Shown: positions 1 through 6,260, numbered from the stretch's first letter. The stretch is DNA of 12,261 nt from Gammaproteobacteria bacterium (GCA_012735335.1 JAAYHO010000096.1:1-12261); one strand, 5' to 3'. Notes: generated by a model from the sequence alone, not told the origin. Numbers and translations are program-made.

Positions 1-786
1 GGATCGACCATTGGTCTGGGCAAGGCGATCGCGATGGACTCCGGCCTGCCGATTCTGGCTATTCCTACTACCTATGCCGGCTCGGAAATGACCACTATCT
101 ATGGTTTGACAGAGAACCGCCTGAAGAAAACCGGACGCGCCCCCAGGGTTCTGCCCCGCACGGTGATCTATGATCCGGAGCTCATTGTCAGTCTGCCCGT
201 CGATATTTCCGCAGCCTCCGGCATGAATGCCATGGCCCATGCGGTAGAGGCGCTCTACGCAGAAGATGCCAACCCCATTATCAGCCTGATGGCGGAGGAG
301 TCGATTCGGGCACTGGCGGAATCACTCCCCGAGGTGGTCAGAAACCCGCAGGATGTGGAGGCGCGAGCCCGCTCGCTGTATGGCGCCTGGCTGGCAGGCA
401 TCTGTCTGGGTGCGGTCTGCATGGCCATTCACCACAAGCTCTGCCATACCCTCGGTGGTACTTTCAACCTGCCCCATGCCCAGACGCATGCTGCGGTACT
501 GCCCCATGCGGCGCATTACAACCACACGGCCGCCGCTGGGCCGCTGACCCGGGTCGCCCGCGCTCTGGGCGGGCAGCAGGCGGGGGAAGCAGGCGCCCTG
601 CTGTTCGAGCTCAATCGCCAATTGGGCATCGAACCTGCTCTGTCTGCCATCGGTCTGCCCGAGCATGGCCCGGCGGAAACGGCACGTATTGCCTGTGCCA
701 GTCCCTACTACAATCCCCGGCCTTTCGAGCAGGAAGCCATCGAAGCCATGTTGACCCGTGCCCTGCATGGCCATCCTCCGGTCTGA
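1..786 (+). CDS. Maleylacetate reductase (iron-type alcohol dehydrogenase family), 5' truncated by window edge
   Basis: The frame is open from base 1 (G-S-T-I-G-L-G-K-A-I-A) and stops with TGA at 784-786, giving 261 codons. Family members are about 350-360 residues, so roughly the first 95 residues lie outside the window. Maleylacetate reductase reduces maleylacetate to 3-oxoadipate with NAD(P)H, late in hydroxyquinol, resorcinol and chlorocatechol breakdown in the cytoplasm. The visible text is typical of the family: the end of the GGGS-type nucleotide-binding loop, the stretch P-T-T-Y-A-G-S-E-M-T, and the conserved histidine region of this fold (N-A-M-A-H-A-V-E-A-L-Y, H-H-K-L-C-H-T-L-G-G, L-P-H-A-Q-T-H). 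The usual names are macA, tfdF or clcE; which paralogue this is cannot be told from the fragment. A strong terminator follows, so it is probably the last gene of a catabolic operon lying to the left. Confidence 0.9.
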   Translation, partial: GSTIGLGKAIAMDSGLPILAIPTTYAGSEMTTIYGLTENRLKKTGRAPRVLPRTVIYDPELIVSLPVDISAASGMNAMAHAVEALYAEDANPIISLMAEESIRALAESLPEVVRNPQDVEARARSLYGAWLAGICLGAVCMAIHHKLCHTLGGTFNLPHAQTHAAVLPHAAHYNHTAAAGPLTRVARALGGQQAGEAGALLFELNRQLGIEPALSAIGLPEHGPAETARIACASPYYNPRPFEQEAIEAMLTRALHGHPPV

Positions 787-810
787 GGGCTGCGTCACGG
801 TGCGCCCTGT

Positions 811-835
811 CACCTTGCTGTAATACCGCAAGGTG
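811..835. repeat. Perfect 8-bp inverted repeat after the maleylacetate reductase stop
   Basis: CACCTTGC (811-818) and GCAAGGTG (828-835) are exact reverse complements separated by 9 bases. The hairpin starts 24 bases after the stop codon at 786. There is no T-run after it, so it is more likely an mRNA 3'-end stabilising or rho-associated stem than a self-sufficient terminator. That role is inferred. Confidence 0.55.
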
Positions 836-838
836 TAT

Positions 839-912
839 GATCAGCCCCACTGAAGGATCAGTACTGCTGATGGACCAGTACCCGCTGAAGGATCAGCACT
901 CCCCGTTGAAAG
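839..912. repeat. Four degenerate ~17-bp tandem units
   Basis: Units begin at 839, 856, 873 and 891. The first three read GATCAGCCCCACTGAAG, GATCAGTACTGCTGATG and GACCAGTACCCGCTGAAG. The fourth starts GATCAGCACT and ends GTTGAAAG at 912, with a few extra bases inside. Every unit starts GAYCAG, and three of the four end in TGAAG or TGAAAG. The array lies entirely between the end of the maleylacetate reductase gene and the terminator, and the last unit runs into the terminator's left arm. No function is known to me; slippage duplication is the simplest origin. Confidence 0.6.
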
Positions 913-938
913 CCCGACCTTTGTGTCGGGCTTTCGTT
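909..938. terminator. Bidirectional rho-independent terminator
   Basis: AAAGCCCGAC (909-918) pairs perfectly with GTCGGGCTTT (925-934) across a 6-base loop. This gives a 10-bp GC-rich stem flanked by A's on the left and T's on the right (TTTCGTT). It sits between two convergent genes, the maleylacetate reductase (ends 786) and the nitroreductase (ends 998), and the symmetric A/T edges suit termination from both sides. Confidence 0.88.
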
Positions 939-997
939 ATTCAGGCGCCAGCTGCCGCCCGCCTGGGCAGCAACTGGCCGATACTGCTCCCCTGCCC

Positions 998-1597
998 TCA
1001 GGCAAATACGCGGAAGCGCTGCTCGTCGTCCATGAAGGTTTTCTCGCCGAACTCGGCTTCATTGGAGCCGAACGGCATCTGTGCGCGGAGTGTCCAGGAG
1101 GCAGGAATGTCCCAGGTCTTGGCCACATCTGCGTCCACCACCGGGTTGTAGTGCTGCAGGCTGGCACCGATGCCGGCTTCGGCCAGGGCTGTCCAGACTG
1201 CGAACTGGGCAATACCGGAAGCCTGCTCAGACCAGATCGGGAAGTTATCGGCGTAGGAGGCAAACTGCTCCTGCAGACCCTTTACTACGTTCTGGTCTTC
1301 AAAGAACAGCACGGTACCCGCGCCTGCGGCAAAGCCGGCCAGCTTGTTTTCAGTGTTGACGAAGGCGTCAGCAGGCACCATCGGGCGCAGTGCTTCGCGG
1401 GTCAGCGCCCAGAACTGCTCGCTCTGTTCGCCAAGCAGGATCACCGCCCGCGAGCTTTGCGAGTTGAAGGAAGACGGGGCCTGACGTACCGCTTCCTTGA
1501 TCAGTGCAATGACCTGCTCGTTGCCCATGGGCAGATTCTTGCCCAGAGCGTATTGGGTGCGACGCTTGCGGTAGAGCTCGATTGCTTTATTGGACAT
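998..1597 (-). CDS. Nitroreductase family protein, Frm2/HBN1-like
   Basis: A 199-residue FMN-dependent nitroreductase-fold protein. The opening text (R-R-T-Q-Y-A-L, then E-A-V-R-Q-A-P-S-S-F-N-S-Q-S-S-R) is the signature of the Frm2-like branch of the family. In that family the S-S-F-N-S-Q segment helps hold the flavin, and substrates are reduced with NAD(P)H; the physiological substrate is not known. The length matches the roughly 200 residues typical of the branch. An upstream in-frame ATG at 1612 exists, but the ATG at 1597 is preceded by GAGGAA seven bases away, and the 1612 start would overlap that site, so 1597 is chosen. It is transcribed away from a LysR regulator, a common arrangement for a regulator and its redox target, so control by that regulator is plausible. 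Transcription probably ends at the terminator around 909-938. Confidence 0.9.
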   Translation of the reverse strand: MSNKAIELYRKRRTQYALGKNLPMGNEQVIALIKEAVRQAPSSFNSQSSRAVILLGEQSEQFWALTREALRPMVPADAFVNTENKLAGFAAGAGTVLFFEDQNVVKGLQEQFASYADNFPIWSEQASGIAQFAVWTALAEAGIGASLQHYNPVVDADVAKTWDIPASWTLRAQMPFGSNEAEFGEKTFMDDEQRFRVFA

Positions 1598-1859
1598 GCT
1601 GTATTTCCTCATATCTGTCTAAGGTGTCTTTGGGGGCCATTGCCCCGGTGTTCTGTCAGGCCGTCATTCGCCGGAGATGACCAGCTTTGAAGTCGTCGGC
1701 AGCCTGAATAATCTCATTTTTATCCTTCATTACGAAGGAATCGTGACTGATTGACCGCTGCAGCATGCAGCGGCGATGTGTAGATGCTATTCGAGGAACG
1801 ACCTGGGCGGTAGATGGTGATATCCTGCCTCAGTGTCCTATGTATAGAACGATAAGCCC
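1598..1859. promoter_or_regulatory. Divergent nitroreductase/lysR intergenic region with inverted repeats
   Basis: This 262-bp spacer carries the promoters of two divergent genes. Four dyads are visible. GGGGC/GCCCC at 1633-1646 has a 4-base loop. TCCTTC/GAAGGA at 1723-1739 has a 5-base centre. CCGCTGCA/TGCAGCGG at 1755-1773 has a 3-base centre and directly abuts a -35-like TTGACC (1751-1756). CTAT/ATAG at 1838-1847 lies just before the lysR start. LysR proteins typically bind short dyads near the shared promoter, so 1723-1739 and 1755-1773 are the best operator candidates, although neither is a clean T-N11-A box. No convincing -10/-35 pair could be assigned for either gene. Confidence 0.5.
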
Positions 1860-2768
1860 ATGCGTGATCTCAATGATCTGTATTACTTCGTCCAAGTGGT
1901 GGACCACGCCGGTTTTGCCCCTGCAGGCCGTGCTATCGGGGTGCCCAAGTCGAAACTGAGCCGCCGCGTGGCGTTGCTGGAAGAGCGCCTGGGTACACGA
2001 TTGATCCAGCGCTCAACCCGGCGTTTTATCGTTACCGAGGCAGGCCGGACCTATTACAGTCACTGCAAGGCGATGCTGCTGGAAGCCGACGCGGCGGACG
2101 AGGCCATCGCCCTGAACCAGGCCGAGCCCCGGGGCATAGTGCGCCTGAGCTGCCCTATTGCGCTGCTCGAATCCAATGTGGGCGATATATTGGCTGCTTA
2201 TCTACTGCAGTATCCGAGGGTGGAGCTGCATGTGGAGGCGACCAACCGGCGGGTGGATGTGATCGGTGAAGGTGTGGATCTCGCCATCCGGGTGCGACCG
2301 CCGCCGTTGGAGGACAGCGATCTGGTCCTGCGGGTATTCTCCGATCGCCGCCAGTGTCTGGTGGCCAGCCCTGCTCTGCTTGAGCGCTGTGAGCGCCCGC
2401 CGGAATCCCCTGCTGATCTGACTGAGTTGCCCAGCATGTTGCTCGGTACTCCCCAGGGTGAGCACGCCTGGCACCTGCTGGGACCCGATGCTGCACAGGC
2501 CACCATCGAGCATGATCCGCGCCTGATCACCCGCAGCATGCCCGCTCTGCGCACTGCCGCGATAGCCGGTGTCGGTGTGGTGCAGCTGCCGCGCATGATG
2601 GTGCGTGATTGGCTGGCCAGCGGTGAGCTGGTTCATGTTTTACCGGACTGGGAGCCGCGCCGGGAAATCATCCATGCGGTGTATCCGTCACGGCGCGGTC
2701 AGTTGCCCTCGGTACGAGCGCTGCTGGACTTCATGGTGGCGGAGTTCCAAGCGCTGGATGAGGATTAA
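1860..2768 (+). CDS. LysR-family transcriptional regulator
   Basis: A 302-residue protein of standard LysR length. Residues about 1-60 form the winged helix-turn-helix: M-R-D-L-N-D-L-Y-Y-F, then A-I-G-V-P-K-S-K-L-S-R-R-V, and L-E-E-R-L-G-T-R-L-I-Q-R-S-T-R-R. The remainder (about 90-296) is a periplasmic-binding-protein-like effector domain with the typical G-V-D-L-A-I-R-V segment and A-I-A-G-V-G-V-V-Q-L-P. It belongs to the subgroup often found beside quinone or nitro reductases. The ATG at 1860 gives the canonical N-terminus; the ribosome binding site is poor (GATAAG), consistent with a weakly expressed regulator. It is divergent from the nitroreductase, its likely target, and 58 bp upstream of an aldo/keto reductase on the same strand, which could be a second target or simply co-transcribed. 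The inducer cannot be read from the sequence. Confidence 0.93.
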   Translation: MRDLNDLYYFVQVVDHAGFAPAGRAIGVPKSKLSRRVALLEERLGTRLIQRSTRRFIVTEAGRTYYSHCKAMLLEADAADEAIALNQAEPRGIVRLSCPIALLESNVGDILAAYLLQYPRVELHVEATNRRVDVIGEGVDLAIRVRPPPLEDSDLVLRVFSDRRQCLVASPALLERCERPPESPADLTELPSMLLGTPQGEHAWHLLGPDAAQATIEHDPRLITRSMPALRTAAIAGVGVVQLPRMMVRDWLASGELVHVLPDWEPRREIIHAVYPSRRGQLPSVRALLDFMVAEFQALDED

Positions 2769-2826
2769 CCGGGTTTTCACGCTAGTCTGTTAGGCTTCCC
2801 TTACCCCAACTCCAGGAGTTCTGATA

Positions 2827-3777
2827 ATGAAAAAACGTACGCTGGGCCGTTCAGGCATCGAGATTGCGCCCCTTGTATTTGGTGGCAACGTGTTTGGCTG
2901 GACTGTCGACCAGGCCCGCTCCTTCGAGCTGCTGGATCGCTTTGTCGAACGGGGCTTCAATGCCATCGACACCGCCGATATGTATGCCAGCTGGGCTCCG
3001 GGCCTCAGCGGCGGTGAGTCAGAGACCGTGATCGGCCAGTGGCTGGCGCGCAGCGGACGGCGCGATGAGATAGTGCTGATGACCAAGATAGGATTGCTGG
3101 AACAACACAAGGGGTTGTCCGCCGCCAATATCGAGGTAGCTGTCGAAAACTCGCTGAAACGCCTGGGTACCGATCATATCGACGTGCTCTTTGCCCATAT
3201 CGACGATGCTCAGGTCCCACTGGAAGAAACCCTGAGCGCCTTCAACCGACTGGTCAAGGCGGGTAAGGTCCGCACTCTGGGCGCCTCCAACTACTCCGCC
3301 GAGCGTTTTCAACTGGCTCTGGATGTGTCCAGAGAGCAAGGCCTGGCCCGTTACGAGGTCATGCAACCCCGCTACAACCTGCATGACCGCCAGGACTTCG
3401 AGTCCGGTCTGGCAGCACTGGCCCAGGAGTCCGAGATTGGCGTGGTCAGCTTCTTCGCCCTGGCCAGCGGTTTTCTCACCGGCAAGTACCGCAGCATCGA
3501 CGATATACAAGGCAACGCCCGGGCCGACTTCCTTGCCAGTTACTTCACCGAACGCGGCGAGCGCGTGCTGCAGGAACTGCTGAGCGTGGCTGACGAGTTA
3601 TCCGCCCGCCCGGCCCAGGTAGCGCTGGCCTGGCTGCTGACCCGCCCCGCCCTGACCGCCCCCATCGCCAGCGCCACCAGCCTGACCCAACTCGACGAAC
3701 TGCTCGATGCGGTTACGCTGCCGCTGCCGGAGCCGTTGCTGGCCCGTTTGAATGAGGCGAGTCGGGGGTCAGTCTGA
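2827..3777 (+). CDS. Aldo/keto reductase
   Basis: A 316-residue NADPH-dependent aldo/keto reductase with a TIM-barrel fold, expected in the cytoplasm. The catalytic tetrad of the superfamily is complete: Asp48 and Tyr53 (I-D-T-A-D-M-Y), Lys87 (M-T-K-I-G) and His124 (V-L-F-A-H-I-D). The C-terminal part carries the cofactor-site features G-V-V-S-F-F-A-L-A-S-G-F-L-T-G-K-Y and P-I-A-S-A-T-S, the latter a variant of the usual P-I-x-G-A-S/T. The ATG at 2827 has AGGAG at 2814-2818, eight bases upstream. It follows the LysR gene by 58 bp with no visible terminator, so read-through is possible. The natural carbonyl substrate is unknown. The family is certain; the specificity is not. Confidence 0.93.
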   Translation: MKKRTLGRSGIEIAPLVFGGNVFGWTVDQARSFELLDRFVERGFNAIDTADMYASWAPGLSGGESETVIGQWLARSGRRDEIVLMTKIGLLEQHKGLSAANIEVAVENSLKRLGTDHIDVLFAHIDDAQVPLEETLSAFNRLVKAGKVRTLGASNYSAERFQLALDVSREQGLARYEVMQPRYNLHDRQDFESGLAALAQESEIGVVSFFALASGFLTGKYRSIDDIQGNARADFLASYFTERGERVLQELLSVADELSARPAQVALAWLLTRPALTAPIASATSLTQLDELLDAVTLPLPEPLLARLNEASRGSV

Positions 3778-3856
3778 CTCTGCCATCTGCCGGGCAAGGA
3801 TGCTCGGCTGAATGCCCACCCTGCACCTGTTCCACCTGCTTATTGGATAACTATCT

Positions 3857-4276
3857 ATGCCCAACCCAACTCCCATGTACGGCACCGCCGATGCTTCCTA
3901 CCAGGCCGCCGGTGGTATCGAGGGTATCCGCCGTCTGGTGGATGATTTCTACGACACCATGGACAGCTGGGAGCCAGCGCAGACCATTCGCCGCATGCAC
4001 GCCGATGATCTGACCCTGTCCCGGGACAAACTGGCCTGTTTTCTCAGTGGCTGGCTGGGCGGGCCGAAGCTGTTTCAGGAGCGTTATGGTTCGATCAGCA
4101 TCCCGGCATTCCATGCCAGCTGGCCGATCGGTGATGCGGAGCGCGATGCCTGGCTTGGGTGCATGGCCCAGGCCATCGAGCGGCAGCCCTATGCGCCGGA
4201 GTTCAAGGAATACCTGCTGCGCCAGTTGCGGGTACCGGCGCAGCGGATTGTCACTGTGCAGCAGCGTCAGCCGTAG
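3857..4276 (+). CDS. Group II truncated hemoglobin (TrHb2)
   Basis: A 139-residue globin of the truncated 2-on-2 type. Landmarks fit group II: the N-terminal G-G motif (19-20), Phe31-Tyr32 at the B9/B10 positions, F-L-S-G-W-L-G-G-P in the E helix (62-70), the proximal heme ligand His86 in P-A-F-H-A-S-W-P-I-G, and the group-II Trp99 at G8 in A-W-L-G-C-M. Members bind O2 and NO with b-type heme and are linked to oxidative or nitrosative stress defence; the exact role here is inferred. The start is the first ATG of the frame in this region; its ribosome binding site is weak (GGA about nine bases upstream). An internal ATG at 3875 has no better site. The gene lies 79 bp after the aldo/keto reductase and ends only 12 bp from the convergent gabD remnant, with no terminator visible between them. 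Confidence 0.93.
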   Translation: MPNPTPMYGTADASYQAAGGIEGIRRLVDDFYDTMDSWEPAQTIRRMHADDLTLSRDKLACFLSGWLGGPKLFQERYGSISIPAFHASWPIGDAERDAWLGCMAQAIERQPYAPEFKEYLLRQLRVPAQRIVTVQQRQP

Positions 4277-4288
4277 CTGTTGCGCAGT

Positions 4289-5345
4289 TTATTCCGCGCC
4301 CATGCACAGATACTTGAGTTCGGTGTATTCATCCAGCCCGTGACGTGAGCCCTCGCGGCCCAGACCGGATTCCTTGATGCCGCCAAAGGGCGCCATGGGG
4401 TTGGAGATCAGCCCTTCGTTGATGCCGACGATGCCCGCCTCCAGAGCATCAGCGACCCGCCACATACGGTGCAGATCCCGGGTGTAGAAATAGGCGGCGA
4501 GGCCAAAGGGTGTGTCGTTGGCCAGTTCGATGGCCTGCTCTTCGGTGTCGAAGCGGATCACCGCCGCCAGCGGGCCGAAGGTTTCTTCGTGGCACAGGGT
4601 CATGTCGGTGCTGATGTGGGTCAGCAGTACCGGCTGCACATAGTTGCCGCGGCTGGCATCAGGTATCGGGCCGCACACCCGTCTGGCTCCCTTGGCCATG
4701 GCATCCTCGAAGTGCTCGACCACCTTGTCCACCGCGTCGCTGTTGATCAGTGCGGACTGGGTGACGCCCTCTTCAAAGCCATCCCCTATCCTGAGCTTGC
4801 CCATGGCTTCGGCCAGCGCCGCGACAAAGTCGTCATGGATGCCCGACTGCACCAGAAAGCGGTTGGCACACACGCAGGTCTGCCCGACACACGCCTACCG
4901 GCTGGCGGGTGACCACTATGTGCTGGCCGGGTCGGGCCCCGGGAATGGTTTCGCCGTACATGCGCCGGGCTTCCTCGGCAAACCAGCGGATAAAGGATGC
5001 GGCGTATTCGATTTCGCCTGTGGATTCGGTCAGGGGCTTGCCCTGCTCCAGGGTCATCAGGGTAGCCAGATCCTGCTTGTTGGCCAAGATCAGGTCGTGC
5101 CAGGCGAGCAACCGGTCCGCCCGCTCCTGAGCGGTACGAGCGCGCCATTGGCGCAGAGCCGTTGCCGCAGCACTGATGGCCGTAGTCACCTCGTCGGCGC
5201 TCAGGACAGGTACCGTGCCGATCAGGTCGCCATTGGCCGGGTTGTACACTTCCAGACTGTCGCCGCTGGCTGCGCTGACCCAACGCCCGTCGATATGGCA
5301 TTGCTGGCGAAACAACTGGGGCGACTTCAGACGTGAGATGGTCAT
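4289..5345 (-). pseudogene. gabD: Succinate-semialdehyde dehydrogenase gene with internal deletion and frameshift
   Basis: Two pieces of one aldehyde dehydrogenase lie in different frames. The N-terminal piece runs from ATG 5345 (AGGAG at 5351-5355) to V-T-R-Q-P-V-G-V, ending near 4890. The C-terminal piece picks up at [10 protein letters not shown] (4883 downwards) and ends in Y-L-C-M-G-A-E at TAA 4289-4291. Compared with my recollection of E. coli GabD, about 136 codons between these motifs are gone. They include the W-N-F-P region, the NAD(P) loop F-T-G-S and the catalytic Glu in E-L-G-G; the nucleophile Cys in G-Q-T-C remains. The remaining span of 1057 nt is not a multiple of three. After the junction the first frame runs to a stop at 4833-4835, and the second frame has TAG at 4895-4897 just upstream. 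It cannot make a working enzyme. Intact, the product would oxidise succinate semialdehyde to succinate in 4-aminobutyrate breakdown. An assembly collapse is the main alternative. Confidence 0.88.
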
Positions 5346-5395
5346 GGGAGCTCCTGCTGTGCAAGGCTCCCGGCGAACAGGAGCCCTGCCGGGGT

Positions 5396-5611
5396 TCAAC
5401 TGTTCTCTATGCGAAAGCCTATCTTCAGAGTGACCTGGAAGTGGGCTACCTTGCCATCCACTATGTGCCCGCGGGTGTCCACCACTTCAAACCATTCGAT
5501 ATTCTTGACGCTCTTGCTGCACTCGGCGATGGCGTTGTTGATGGCGTCCTCGATGCTGGTTGGCGAAGAGCCAACCAGTTCGAGTTTCTTGTAGGTGCGA
5601 TGATCTGACAT
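5396..5611 (-). CDS. Dodecin, flavin-binding small protein
   Basis: A 71-residue protein of the dodecin family, which forms hollow dodecamers that bind flavins (FMN, riboflavin or lumichrome) and are thought to buffer free flavin. The family pattern is clear: [18 protein letters not shown], then Ile-Glu-Trp40-Phe-Glu-Val and V-A-H-F-Q59-V-T-L-K-I-G-F. Trp40 and Gln59 correspond to the residues that stack on and hydrogen-bond the isoalloxazine ring in studied dodecins. The length is normal. The start is fixed by a very strong AGGAGG (5618-5623) six bases before the ATG; that site lies inside a long inverted repeat. The next gene in the same direction is the gabD remnant, 50 bp on; the preceding one is a 55-residue ORF, 55 bp back. 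Confidence 0.95.
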   Translation of the reverse strand: MSDHRTYKKLELVGSSPTSIEDAINNAIAECSKSVKNIEWFEVVDTRGHIVDGKVAHFQVTLKIGFRIENS

Positions 5612-5658
5612 GCCAATCCTCCTCTTTTTGCCTGTTTTCAGTATGGCAAAGGATTGGC
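5612..5658 (-). promoter_or_regulatory. Leader hairpin covering the dodecin ribosome binding site
   Basis: Read on the minus strand, GCCAATCCT (5658-5650) is the exact reverse complement of AGGATTGGC (5620-5612), which directly abuts the dodecin ATG. Nested inside, TTGCC (5649-5645) pairs with GGCAA (5632-5628) around a 12-base loop. The only unpaired stretch on the 3' side is AAAGAGG (5627-5621). The Shine-Dalgarno AGGAGG is therefore half in the bulge and half in the outer stem. The geometry fits translational control by folding, but no ligand or temperature response can be read from sequence alone. Confidence 0.55.
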
Positions 5659-5666
5659 CGGGTGGT

Positions 5667-5834
5667 TCAGCTATTAACGTCTGTTTCGCGCCGGTTACGA
5701 TTGGTATTGGTGGAACGTGCAGGACAACCCGGCGCCCGGCAGTTGTCTGTACGACTGCGCTCCAGCTCCTGCAGGGCGTGCCAGGCGCGGCACAGGGATC
5801 GGGGACTGCCTGCCATCAAGGTGACGTTGCTCAT
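5667..5834 (-). CDS. 55-residue hypothetical protein downstream of a Fur box
   Basis: A small ORF, ATG at 5832-5834 and TGA at 5667-5669. AGGAG (5843-5847) lies eight bases upstream of the ATG, and the -35/-10-like promoter at 5867-5895 lies 32 bases or more upstream, so initiation is well supported. The protein starts [20 protein letters not shown] and continues L-Q-E-L-E-R-S-R. It has three cysteines (15, 32, 37), the last two as C-R-A-P-G-C, and a polar Asn/Arg-rich tail. There is no signal peptide or membrane segment. It does not match the Bfd ferredoxin pattern or HemP as I know them, and I do not recognise the family. The adjacent Fur box suggests expression under iron limitation. Dodecin follows 55 bp later. 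It could be a conserved small protein of the genus or a chance ORF; the signals around it favour a real gene. Confidence 0.62.
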   Translation of the reverse strand: MSNVTLMAGSPRSLCRAWHALQELERSRTDNCRAPGCPARSTNTNRNRRETDVNS

Positions 5835-5866
5835 GAACCGGGCTCCTGAACGAATTGACGTTATGC

Positions 5867-5895
5867 AGTATTGGCCCGGCTATCGAGACTGTCAA
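5867..5895 (-). promoter_or_regulatory. Sigma70-type promoter for the 55-residue ORF
   Basis: On the minus strand a perfect -35 TTGACA (5895-5890) is followed, after exactly 17 bases, by AATACT (5872-5867), which matches four of six bases of the -10 consensus. The ATG lies 32 bases beyond the -10. The -35 box ends one base from the Fur box, the expected position for iron-dependent repression. Confidence 0.65.
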
Positions 5896-5910
5896 TGAGA
5901 ATGATTGTTA
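5896..5910. promoter_or_regulatory. Fur box
   Basis: TGAGAATGATTGTTA matches the 7-1-7 Fur consensus TGATAATnATTATCA at 11 of 14 informative positions. It lies in a short AT-rich island (about 5893-5925) within GC-rich DNA. It sits directly upstream of the -35 element of the 55-residue ORF's promoter. The neighbouring bases TTTACTATTTATCA may add a weaker half-site. Fe2+-loaded Fur would be expected to repress this promoter. Confidence 0.75.
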
Positions 5911-5927
5911 TTTACTATTTATCACCA

Positions 5928-6260
5928 TCAGCGGCTGGATACCATGCGCTCGATGCACTGACGGGATTCTTCCGGCAGGCGGGTGAATTGCAAGCCGGTC
6001 CAGTACTGGTGGCCGCCGATGCTCTCGCGGTTCCACCGGCTTTCTGCGTCAAGGATGAATTCGCTGATGCCGTTGAGGGTCATCGGCAGGTTTACCTGCA
6101 GGGCCCAGGCCCTGTTCAGTTCGATCGGGGTTTCGCTCAACAGCATCAGTCCCTCGGCGTGCAGGTCAACTACACGGCCGAGTAACTGTCCGCTGTCCAG
6201 GTCATATACTTCCAGGCTGCTGCTCACGTGATGGCGCTCCAGTTTCCGTCTATCTTGCAT
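5928..6260 (-). CDS. PilZ-domain protein (putative cyclic di-GMP binding)
   Basis: A 110-residue single-domain PilZ protein from the ATG at 6260. The N-terminal c-di-GMP motif RxxxR is present (Arg5-Lys-Leu-Glu-Arg9, within R-R-K-L-E-R-H). The second motif, usually [D/N]xSxxG, reads Asp32-Leu-His-Ala-Glu-Gly37, with His in place of Ser. The strand pattern that follows (G-L-M-L-L, then W-A-L-Q-V-N-L-P and W-T-G-L-Q-F) is typical of the PilZ barrel. Such proteins act as cytoplasmic c-di-GMP receptors controlling motility or surface behaviour. The frame is open back to an ATG at 6341, but M-Q-D-R-R-K-L-E-R is the usual start of these proteins; neither ATG has a strong ribosome binding site. It is divergent from the copper chaperone gene. 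A MASE2-GGDEF cyclase lies about 2.3 kb away, with no evidence that the two work together. Confidence 0.88.
   Translation of the reverse strand: MQDRRKLERHHVSSSLEVYDLDSGQLLGRVVDLHAEGLMLLSETPIELNRAWALQVNLPMTLNGISEFILDAESRWNRESIGGHQYWTGLQFTRLPEESRQCIERMVSSR

Noticed and set aside
923..1690. 255-codon plus-strand frame overlapping the nitroreductase
   Set aside because: It runs through the terminator and opposite a well-recognised nitroreductase; no family features or ribosome binding site.
4289..5345. A single-base sequencing frameshift as the explanation for split gabD
   Set aside because: A frameshift alone would keep the W-N-F-P to E-L-G-G segment in some frame; about 136 codons are absent from all frames here.
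5365..5385. GGCTCC/GGAGCC stem between dodecin and gabD as a terminator
   Set aside because: Only six base pairs with a 9-base loop and no T-run in the minus-strand direction; too weak to call, though it might modestly attenuate read-through.
4833..5399. The N-terminal gabD piece as an independent 188-residue protein
   Set aside because: After Q-P-V-G-V the frame reads unrelated residues that overlap the true C-terminal piece in another frame. The first 18 residues also precede the ATG with the good ribosome binding site (5345). It is half of a broken gene.
5560..5898. Plus-strand frames across the dodecin start, 55-residue ORF and its promoter
   Set aside because: No ribosome binding site or recognisable domain; the regulatory and coding signals in this interval all point to the minus strand.
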